Shown in pieces: positions 57,304 to 64,000 of a DNA stretch of 64,000 nt. Position 1 is the first letter of the stretch; every line of letters begins with the position of its first letter. The notes below the pieces were generated by a model, which searched no databases, was not told where the DNA came from, and was given only the letters and a program-made list of their open reading frames with translations. A program made the position numbers and the translations under genes. The stretch comes from Picrophilus oshimae DSM 9789 (GTDB lineage: Archaea; Thermoplasmatota; Thermoplasmata; Thermoplasmatales; Thermoplasmataceae), in NCBI RefSeq assembly GCF_900176435.1, contig NZ_FWYE01000001.1, positions 248,001 through 312,000 on the forward strand. The letters run 5' to 3'.

Positions 57304-57380
57304 TTTTATCACCCAACCGTTACACATTCTATGCAGGAAATAAGATCCTGCATAACGGGATGCCATTAAGCATTGCCCAT
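57304..57380 (-). promoter_or_regulatory. Leader of the ribosomal-protein operon with a four-codon upstream frame
   Basis: From the TATA-like box at 57403-57410, transcription should begin near 57380, where ATG GGC AAT GCT TAA (57380-57366) forms a minimal frame. Its stop overlaps ATG 57366, which is in frame with uL3. The remainder holds a hairpin and the uL3 ribosome binding site. Confidence 0.4.
57317..57358 (-). other. Stem-loop in the uL3 leader
   Basis: ATGCAGGA (57331-57338) and TCCTGCAT (57346-57353) pair perfectly over 8 bases around a 7-base loop. CCGTT (57317-57321) and AACGG (57354-57358) extend the stem across a 9-base one-sided bulge. Confidence 0.6.
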
Positions 57381-57402
57381 AGTGTATGGTCTAAAGTAGA
57401 GG

Positions 57403-57410
57403 TATATTAA
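57403..57410 (-). promoter_or_regulatory. TATA-like box of the uL3 operon
   Basis: Reads ttaatata on the minus strand in an otherwise AT-rich spacer after the glucose dehydrogenase gene; about 26 bases upstream of 57380. Confidence 0.5.
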
Positions 57411-57433
57411 CATTTTATTTATTAACTTTATTA

Positions 57434-57449
57434 ATTTTAAAAAGAAAAA
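57434..57449 (-). terminator. T-rich probable terminator of the glucose dehydrogenase gene
   Basis: Directly after the stop codon the minus strand reads tttttctttttaaaa. U-rich tracts of this kind terminate archaeal transcription. Placed between this gene and the ribosomal operon promoter. Confidence 0.4.
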
Positions 57450-58508
57450 TTACCATATTATTTTTATCTTTATCTCACCTGGTCTCTTTTTTGAAAGGAC
57501 CTCCTTTAATCTCCTTTCATTGTTTATTGAAACCTTTTCTGTTATCATCATTGACGTTGTTTTTGGGAATTGTTTTTTCCACTGTATTAGATGGTTCATC
57601 GCCATCTCCATGTGAGGTTTCTGGCCATTTATAAGGCCTGTTATATTTATTGATTTATAAACGATGCCCTGTAAAAATTCAGATGTTAAATTCAATGTGC
57701 CTGTTTTTTCAAAGCCGAAGATTCCATAAAAACCATTGTTCTTAAGTAATGGCAGTGTTCTTTCTATAACATCTGTGCCAGAGCCTGATGCCTCTATTAT
57801 CGCATCAAAACTTTCATCTATTTTATTTGATAAATTTTTGTATTTTACTGAAAGCTCATCGAATATTTTGGATTCAATGTCATTCGGCTCTCTTTTATTT
57901 GATATATAAACACTGAAGCCGTAGGTCTTTAAAAGCATTGCAAAAAGTATGCCTATTGTGCCTGTTCCTGTTATAAGAACCTTTCTGCAATTGTAGGTTC
58001 CATCAATGCATGGCCAGTGCAGTCTCTTCTGTATGCTTATCATTTCCTCTATGGATTTTTCAAGATCTGCAAGTGGCTGGGCCATTATTGCAATGTCCCT
58101 TATCACGTCTGGAACCTTAACAAGATACCTTTCATCGTCGTTTATGTATTCACGCATGAAACCGTGCATGCCGCTTATGCCTGCCTCAAGCTGCTCACCC
58201 GTTTCACAGAAATCTGGCCTTCCAAGCATGCAGTTAAGACACCTGCCACAGCCCCTTCTGTTTATCGGCATGACAAGATCGCCCTTTCTTAAATTCTTTG
58301 TATCCTCCTCAAGAATGCCTAAAGCCTCATGGCCAAGCACCAGAAAGCCATTTAATGATGTGGCCGCCGAAAGCTCACCGTTTACTATCTCACGGTCCGT
58401 TCCACATATGCCATTCTCCAGGATTTTTATCCCTGGATCGTTGCCGTTAATGTTTACATCTTCTATTGATACCCCGGCTCCTGGAGGATGAACTATTATT
58501 GCCTTCAT
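57450..58508 (-). CDS. gdh: Glucose 1-dehydrogenase (zinc MDR family)
   Basis: 352 residues of the archaeal GlcDH type: catalytic-zinc Cys in ENGICGTDREIV, LGHEALGIL, four structural-zinc cysteines in RRGCGRCLNCMLGRPDFC, and a nucleotide-binding ITGTGTIGILFA. It oxidises glucose or galactose with NAD(P)+ to gluconolactone, first step of the non-phosphorylative Entner-Doudoroff route in Thermoplasma and Picrophilus. A TATA-like ataattataaat is about 23 bases upstream of the ATG. Confidence 0.92.
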   Translation of the reverse strand: MKAIIVHPPGAGVSIEDVNINGNDPGIKILENGICGTDREIVNGELSAATSLNGFLVLGHEALGILEEDTKNLRKGDLVMPINRRGCGRCLNCMLGRPDFCETGEQLEAGISGMHGFMREYINDDERYLVKVPDVIRDIAIMAQPLADLEKSIEEMISIQKRLHWPCIDGTYNCRKVLITGTGTIGILFAMLLKTYGFSVYISNKREPNDIESKIFDELSVKYKNLSNKIDESFDAIIEASGSGTDVIERTLPLLKNNGFYGIFGFEKTGTLNLTSEFLQGIVYKSINITGLINGQKPHMEMAMNHLIQWKKQFPKTTSMMITEKVSINNERRLKEVLSKKRPGEIKIKIIW

Positions 58509-58595
58509 AAAATAGAAATATATAATTATAAATAAATTATTTCAAAATAGGGTTACCATTAAAGTTAAAATACTATTTTGTCATACCTTTCTTGT

Positions 58596-58669
58596 GGGTC
58601 CGTAGCTCAGCTAGGTAGAGCGATGGACTCTTAATCCATCGGTCGGGGGTTCAAATCCCCTCGGACCCG
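58596..58669 (+). tRNA. tRNA-Lys (CTT)
   Basis: Acceptor gggtccg/cggaccc, D-stem gctc/gagc, anticodon stem atgga/tccat with loop ctcttaa (anticodon CTT at 58630-58632), T-stem ggggg region with ttcaaat loop, discriminator G. No intron. A TATA-like taaaatacta lies about 26 bases upstream. Confidence 0.95.
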
Positions 58670-58770
58670 CTAAATTGATAATGATTTAACATTTTAAAGA
58701 TGCCTTTTAATTAAAAATTTTTATAAAATATTTTTCTTTCAATTTTTTAAAAATAAGAATTTTTTATATT

Positions 58771-59397
58771 TTACTGTGATGCCGTGCGAAGTTCCTCTCT
58801 GGTAATCAGCAATAGAATACCGGTGATTATTCCATTAAATATAATGGCAATGATTCCAAGGCCAACGGTATCCTCTAATAATGCAGATGCTGCATCACCA
58901 GAATTGATATACTTCCTTATCTTTAATATTCTTATTAATACATAGAAATCAACAGCAATAAAGATGGCAAGGATGATCAATATAAAAATAATTATAGTAA
59001 ACATTGGAATGGCAATACCGGAATTTACAGGTATTGACCGGCATGAATAATATGAAATGTTATTTATAGAGAGTGCCCCTGCAAATATAAATGATAATAT
59101 GCTAATGGAGATGCCTATAATAACGAGTATTGAGAATATTTCAGCTATTAGAATCAGCGTCGGCGCTGATCCCATGTAATCTGAATTTTTATTTGAATAT
59201 GATATTATATCACCGCTGCCGTCAAGCATAATGTAAAAGTGCTTTAAATCATTGTTTATTATAAAAGAGCAGCCGGCCTTCCAGTTTCCATTATCAAGCC
59301 TTTTAAGTGAGAAGATGCTAATTGATCCATCTGGAATGCCATAATTCGTAAGGGCCCATTCTTTAATTTTTTTTACAATATATTGATAATCTGACAA
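58771..59397 (-). CDS. Hypothetical membrane protein
   Basis: 208 residues. Residues 1 to about 70 are soluble with a small alpha-beta pattern (IVKKIKEWALTNYGIPDGSISIFSLKRL, then FYIMLDGSGDIISYS), vaguely like a PepSY-type unit. Three long hydrophobic helices follow (about 78-108, 127-157, 182-202). No family recognised. Its 3' end carries no anchor motif. Confidence 0.6.
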   Translation of the reverse strand: MSDYQYIVKKIKEWALTNYGIPDGSISIFSLKRLDNGNWKAGCSFIINNDLKHFYIMLDGSGDIISYSNKNSDYMGSAPTLILIAEIFSILVIIGISISILSFIFAGALSINNISYYSCRSIPVNSGIAIPMFTIIIFILIILAIFIAVDFYVLIRILKIRKYINSGDAASALLEDTVGLGIIAIIFNGIITGILLLITREELRTASQ

Positions 59398-59483
59398 TTT
59401 AAGCTTCTATACTAATATTAAATTTAATCTTTTTCATTTATAATTCAGGCAAGCATTTATAATAAATGATATGATTATTGAAA

Positions 59484-59939
59484 ATGGCCACTGCAGTTCT
59501 TGAAACAAATTTTGGAAATATCGAGATAGAGCTTTTTGAGGACGATATGCCAGTAACCGCCGGGAACTTTAGAAAGCTTGTTGAATCCGGTTTTTACAAT
59601 GGAACAATATTTCATAGAGTGATAAAGGACTTCGTTATACAAGGAGGTGATCCAACAGGCACCGGTATGGGAGGTCCCGGTTATACAATAAAGGATGAAT
59701 TCACCAATCATAACAGAAACGACCGCGGGACCATATCCATGGCAAATGCCGGCCCAAATACAGGTGGCAGTCAGTTCTTTATAAATCTTGTTAACAACAA
59801 CTATCTTGATAAAAAGCATCCTGTCTTTGGAAGGGTTATAAATGGTATGGACGTCGTTGATAAAATAGGCAATCTAAAAACGGATGAAAATGATAGACCA
59901 GTAGAAAGGGCATACATAAAAAGAGCCTACATAAAATAA
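59484..59939 (+). CDS. Cyclophilin-type peptidyl-prolyl cis-trans isomerase
   Basis: 151 residues; FHRVIKDFVIQGGDPTGTGMGGPG, MANAGPNTGGSQFFI and HPVFGRVINGMDVVDKI are the cyclophilin active-site motifs. Cytoplasmic folding helper; the tryptophan of the cyclosporin site is not seen. ATG 59484 is about 24 bases from atttataataaatg; an in-frame TTG at 59478 is rejected. Confidence 0.95.
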   Translation: MATAVLETNFGNIEIELFEDDMPVTAGNFRKLVESGFYNGTIFHRVIKDFVIQGGDPTGTGMGGPGYTIKDEFTNHNRNDRGTISMANAGPNTGGSQFFINLVNNNYLDKKHPVFGRVINGMDVVDKIGNLKTDENDRPVERAYIKRAYIK

Positions 59940-59969
59940 AAGTTTAATAAATGATATAAATATAGTTGC

Positions 59970-60683
59970 ATGCATTTTATAGATTCAAAGGATTTTTTTA
60001 TAATAGCCCACAGGGGTTCGTCAAGATTTACGGAAAATACCATCTCAGCATTTAATGATGCCGTTTCCGCTGGTGTTGATGCAGTTGAGCTTGACGTTCA
60101 ATTAACAAAGGATAGTGTGCCAGTTATCTTCCATGACCTTGATGCAAAAAGGCTTGCAAATGTGGATAGAAAGATATATAACATGAGCGCCAGGGATATT
60201 AAATCATTGAGCCTCCCTGGAAACGAAAGGGTGCCAACATTAATAGAGGTTCTTGAGAATTTTAAGGGCATGAATATATTTCTGGAACTAAAATTTAGGG
60301 ATGATGTTGGTGAGAAGAGAATAAAGGATACTGTTTCAAGGGTTCATTCAATAATAAATGCCAGGAATGCAATAAATAGAATTGTTATAATATCATTTAA
60401 CCATGATGCAATAGAGCTCTTTAAGAAAATGGATAAAAATGCAAGGGTTGGATACCTGTTTTACAGGCCAGATAAAATTATAAATGATGATAAGATTAAA
60501 ATTGATGTCCTGCTGCCATTCTACGAGCTTGTTGATAATGAATTCATGAAAAATTATTCAAAATATAAGATTATACCATGGACTGTAAACGATATGGATG
60601 AATTTAACAGGCTGAAAAATCTTGGTGTTTCTGGAATAATATCGGACAAAGCCATAGACTTTTTATCATATGTAGTTCCATAA
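59970..60683 (+). CDS. Glycerophosphodiester phosphodiesterase
   Basis: 237-residue TIM barrel. Catalytic His and metal residues occur in IIAHRGSSRFTENTISAF, VELDVQLTKDSVPVIFHDL and FLELKF; it ends ARVGYLFYRP, IIPWTVND and GVSGIISDKAIDFL. It cleaves glycerophosphodiesters from lipid turnover. A TATA-like agtttaataaat about 25 bases upstream implies a leaderless mRNA. Its end overlaps the convergent gene by 18 bases. Confidence 0.92.
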   Translation: MHFIDSKDFFIIAHRGSSRFTENTISAFNDAVSAGVDAVELDVQLTKDSVPVIFHDLDAKRLANVDRKIYNMSARDIKSLSLPGNERVPTLIEVLENFKGMNIFLELKFRDDVGEKRIKDTVSRVHSIINARNAINRIVIISFNHDAIELFKKMDKNARVGYLFYRPDKIINDDKIKIDVLLPFYELVDNEFMKNYSKYKIIPWTVNDMDEFNRLKNLGVSGIISDKAIDFLSYVVP

Positions 60684-61040
60684 TGGATCCTGCCATAAAT
60701 CGTACTCCTCTGTTACCTCCTTAATATTTTTTACATCGATAAAATCCTTATTTTGTGACATTTCATTATATTTGTTCATCAATTCATTATATTCAAGTTT
60801 TGATAGATCATCAAACTCCTTTCTTATCCCTTCCTTTAGTCCTGGATGGAGATCATTGATTTTTTTGCCGCTGTAAAGTATCTTATAAAATTTATGCTCG
60901 CCAAGGGTTACATGAAATATTAACCATTTTAATGATTTATCCTTAATTAAAAAATCATTGCCAGTTATATTTGCAAGGGCAAAAACAATCTTTTCATCGT
61001 TATCATTGAGCTGAAATGAGATCTCCAGACCCCTGGACAT
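60666..61040 (-). CDS. Hypothetical protein
   Basis: 124 residues, soluble, with a beta-rich start (GLEISFQLNDNDEKIVFALANITG) and a long charged helical second half. The C-terminus YDLWQDPLWNYI is aromatic-rich. No family recognised; no partner gene in the same direction. Confidence 0.55.
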   Translation of the reverse strand: MSRGLEISFQLNDNDEKIVFALANITGNDFLIKDKSLKWLIFHVTLGEHKFYKILYSGKKINDLHPGLKEGIRKEFDDLSKLEYNELMNKYNEMSQNKDFIDVKNIKEVTEEYDLWQDPLWNYI

Positions 61041-61128
61041 AAAATTATAAATAAATTTTTATATAAAAATTTTTGCTGTAAAAAGATTTTTTGGTTATAT
61101 TATAATACATAGAATTAATATTAAATCA

Positions 61129-63804
61129 ATGCATGCAATGAAAAGATATAAAACAATAATTGCATGGATAATAATAATAGTAATTCTGGCACCGTTTTCC
61201 ATGTTCTTTTTCCATGATATATCATATAACGTTGCTGCTTCGATAATAAAAAAGAATTCAATGGCATACAGGGAAAACGAGCTATACTTAAAGGAGTTTG
61301 GGAAAAGCCAGGATCCATCAATAATAGTTATAAACAATAATTTTTCAATGTATTCATTAAATGATTCCAGGGCATGCATTGAATATAATAATTATATTAA
61401 GAACCACTTCAACGGTTCTGTGGATGATATATATACAGTTGAGAGTGAGATTTTATATTCATATTCAAAGAGGATTTTAAATTATGGCAATGAGATATGC
61501 AGTCTTGTAATTGGCATAAACAAAAATTATACATCAATTTCCAGTAATGTTTCCAGGGCTGTAAACGATCTTTTAAATGGCAATGTAAATGCATCAATTT
61601 TTTATATAAAAAATATAACAAAGAGGATTAAATTCACGGAAATTAATATAAGCCTTGCAATAGATACAATAAAAGATCTTTTAACAAATAAAAACATTAA
61701 AAATGAAAATATAACAGATTTAATATCGTACATTATTACCGCATTAGAGTTGTCAAAATTTCAGAATAATATTAGTATAAAAAATGTAACAGCCTTTATT
61801 AACGATGCTGTTAAATATGGTAATAATAAATACAGTGCAAGGATAATTACCGAAAATTTTATAGTGAACAGCACAGAGAACTATTCAAATCCACTTTTTA
61901 AGGTTAATGATAGATCATATAAAGAATATATTAAATGCCTTCTTGATAATGAAAATGTAAGCTATGTTGTTTCATCAAAATATGGAATAATGTACAATTA
62001 TCCATTTATTATGTACCCTGTCATTCCATCAAATTATTACATGGAAAGATTCACCGGAAACAACACCTCGCTTATAATAATAAATGTAAAAAATGCAAAT
62101 AGCAAAACAATAAATGAGATATCAAAAGATACGTCAAGGTACATAAAAAATTATTATCTTTCAGGGAACATAGTGGCAGATTATCAGATAGGTAATGAAA
62201 CAATACATGGCGCGGAGATCTCGCTTTTTATAGGCATAGTTCTTGCCATTATTATTTCAATAATATTCTTTGGATCCGTTAAAGCAGGCATATTACCGGT
62301 AACGGTTTTTGGAATTTCGGCAATAACTGCATCAGGTATTGATGGCATATTATACAAATATATATTTAAATCAACAATATCATTTATAACACCAACGCTG
62401 CTTCTGGTACTTATACTTGGAATATCATCAGATTACACAGTCTATTTTATTTACAGGTACAGGGAGAATATATCAGATGATCCTGTATTATACGCAAAAA
62501 AATATGCTGGAAGGGCAATAATGATCTCCGGCCTGACCATTTTTATATCATATATTGTTCTCTGGCTCTCAGGAATTCCATTATTTAGTGATGATGGACT
62601 TGCAAACGCCATAGGTGCATTGTCAACACTGCTTGTTATAAACACTTTTTTGGTCTCTTTTATTAAAAACTTCCATGGAAAGATTTTTAATAAAAAGGCA
62701 AAAAATTACAGGGTATCAAAAAGGGTTTCCAATTTTGCCATAAAGCATAAAAAGGCAGTTATAGCAGTATTTATAGTTGTAACAATGGCCTCAGGGTATT
62801 TTTATTATACAACACCAACCGGCATGGGCATATTTTCACTAATACCGGATAGCAGCGCCTTCAAGGCAGTGCATGATGTTAATGACCATTTTCAATACGA
62901 TGTATTTTATCCAACATGTGTTATAATAAAATTAAGATCGCCAATAATAGAAAATAATGGATATAATTTAAGCGAGTATAATTATATAAAGAATGTTGAG
63001 GGAAAGCTTTATAATAAAAGATACGTGTCAGCCATCTTTGGCGTTGGCTATACCTTTGGAAAACCTGTAAATGAAACACAGATATCAGATTATTATTACA
63101 AAGAAAACATGGATTACATAGGTAAAAATTCAAGCTATGTGCTTGTAAAAATCTATATGAAAAATCTGCCCTGGAGCAAAAAATCCATAGATTATGATAA
63201 AAGCATTGGAAAATACATAAATGGCAGCTATTACATAGGCGGCCTGGGAGAATACCTTGAAAATTCTTACACATTTACTGAATCATCTTTTTATAATATA
63301 ATACCAATGCTGATAATTGTTATATATATTATATTATTTATTCTTCTTTATTCGGCATTAACACCATTGAGACTGATAATAATTGTAATCTCGTCAATAG
63401 TAAGCTCGCTTTCAATTACATATTATATATTTAAATATTTGATGAATCTGCCAGTTATAATATTCCTGCCAATCTTTGTTTCAATAACATTACTTGCGGT
63501 TGGCCTTGATTATGATATATTCATGGTAACCAGGGTTATAGAAAACATTGATAAGAAGATTGACCAGGATAATGCAATAAAGGCTGCAATATCAGATAAC
63601 GGCAGCGTTATAATGGTTCTTGGTTTATTGCTTTTTACAACCTTTATATCATTATACCTGAGCGGCATAGCAATGATAGAGGAGATAGGCCTTGGTATAT
63701 CCCTTGGTGTTTTAATAGATACATTCGTGGCATGGTTCTTCTTCGTGCCTGCCATTATGTCGTTAATGAACAGATACAACTGGTGGCCATCAAAAAGGAC
63801 TTAA
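61129..63804 (+). CDS. MMPL/RND-superfamily membrane exporter
   Basis: 891 residues with the duplicated RND plan: TM1, a large outer domain (about 35-360) rich in N-x-S/T, five or six helices, TM7, a shorter outer domain (about 560-710), and a final helix bundle. GISSDYTVYFIYRYRENISDD in the first half and GLDYDIFMVTRVIENIDKK in the second match the MMPL GxDY motif of the proton-coupled core. Substrates may be lipids or drugs. ATGs at 61129 and 61138 are both possible. Confidence 0.88.
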   Translation: MHAMKRYKTIIAWIIIIVILAPFSMFFFHDISYNVAASIIKKNSMAYRENELYLKEFGKSQDPSIIVINNNFSMYSLNDSRACIEYNNYIKNHFNGSVDDIYTVESEILYSYSKRILNYGNEICSLVIGINKNYTSISSNVSRAVNDLLNGNVNASIFYIKNITKRIKFTEINISLAIDTIKDLLTNKNIKNENITDLISYIITALELSKFQNNISIKNVTAFINDAVKYGNNKYSARIITENFIVNSTENYSNPLFKVNDRSYKEYIKCLLDNENVSYVVSSKYGIMYNYPFIMYPVIPSNYYMERFTGNNTSLIIINVKNANSKTINEISKDTSRYIKNYYLSGNIVADYQIGNETIHGAEISLFIGIVLAIIISIIFFGSVKAGILPVTVFGISAITASGIDGILYKYIFKSTISFITPTLLLVLILGISSDYTVYFIYRYRENISDDPVLYAKKYAGRAIMISGLTIFISYIVLWLSGIPLFSDDGLANAIGALSTLLVINTFLVSFIKNFHGKIFNKKAKNYRVSKRVSNFAIKHKKAVIAVFIVVTMASGYFYYTTPTGMGIFSLIPDSSAFKAVHDVNDHFQYDVFYPTCVIIKLRSPIIENNGYNLSEYNYIKNVEGKLYNKRYVSAIFGVGYTFGKPVNETQISDYYYKENMDYIGKNSSYVLVKIYMKNLPWSKKSIDYDKSIGKYINGSYYIGGLGEYLENSYTFTESSFYNIIPMLIIVIYIILFILLYSALTPLRLIIIVISSIVSSLSITYYIFKYLMNLPVIIFLPIFVSITLLAVGLDYDIFMVTRVIENIDKKIDQDNAIKAAISDNGSVIMVLGLLLFTTFISLYLSGIAMIEEIGLGISLGVLIDTFVAWFFFVPAIMSLMNRYNWWPSKRT

Positions 63805-64000
63805 TTTTATATTTAAAAATGTTCATTTATCCCGGATCATTTTTATCCATATTATAAATGATTTTTTTCTGCCATGGCTATTTATTTTTAATATGTTAGA
63901 ATTATTTTATATAAATAATTTTATCTTAAATTTTCATGATGAAGAAACATATCCCAATGTTTAGATTTTGCTGATAATACGAATGTAAATTACAATTATT
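63805..64000. other. 3' terminal intergenic sequence
   Basis: AT-rich with T-tracts (63840-63900) that could end the exporter transcript. Only a 12-codon ATG frame near 63938 is seen. No recognisable gene. Confidence 0.4.

Overview
The window is AT-rich archaeal DNA. Arg codons are mostly AGA/AGG. Genes that start a transcript usually have their ATG about 24-28 bases after a TATA-like box (leaderless), while genes inside operons carry GGTGAT/GGAGG-type ribosome binding sites. The archaeal uL3-to-SecY operon without eL14/eL34, a proteasome beta subunit next to aCPSF1, an aTrm56 fused to an HD domain, split transketolase with TalC-type transaldolase, and a GlcDH-type dehydrogenase point to the Thermoplasmatales, most likely Picrophilus. 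No rRNA, CRISPR array, insertion sequence or prophage was seen; the two RNA genes are tRNA-Tyr (with intron) and tRNA-Lys.

Left part (1-20.1 kb). The window opens inside an oligopeptide-type ABC locus: a solute-binding protein, two divergent permeases, and an ATPase homologue whose Walker A, Q-loop, signature and Walker B motifs are all degraded. Next come a GNAT/winged-helix pair, a sugar nucleotidyltransferase, a DUF131 membrane protein, a long coiled-coil protein, an HtpX-like protease, Nep1, aTrm56-HD with an ArsR-like regulator, CobS with a gamma-carbonic-anhydrase-like protein, a transketolase-N/transketolase-C/transaldolase operon, a surface protein, and the aCPSF1 (FttA)/proteasome-beta pair.

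Middle (20.1-40.8 kb). A second, intact oligopeptide ABC operon follows: DppB, a DppC with an approximately 420-residue extracytoplasmic insert, a fused DppD-DppF ATPase, a small membrane protein, and a 1294-residue membrane-anchored binding protein with three Ig-like repeats. Then come Taw2-like, MobB, an esterase, a BtuF-like protein without a signal peptide, GmhA divergent from a ROK kinase and an MFS carrier, an OB-fold SSB, DNA ligase, tRNA-Tyr, nicotinamidase, and LSm/eL37/PurF.

Right part (40.8-64 kb). One co-directional block of 30 genes on the minus strand runs from uL3 to Nop5. It holds ribosomal proteins, aIF1, Rpp29, SecY, adenylate kinase, an Oxa1-superfamily protein, CMP kinase, Cbf5 and Nop5. 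It is preceded by a structured leader and, further upstream, by glucose dehydrogenase. After tRNA-Lys come a membrane protein, cyclophilin, GDPD phosphodiesterase, an unknown protein and an MMPL/RND exporter.

Best candidates for something undescribed: (a) the ABC module whose ATPase and both permease coupling loops are degraded, sitting about 20 kb from an intact paralogous system; (b) the DppC permease with a propeller-like domain inserted before its PLGT motif; (c) the approximately 197-base out-of-frame overlap of Cbf5 and Nop5; (d) the leader of the ribosomal operon, with a hairpin and a four-codon upstream frame.
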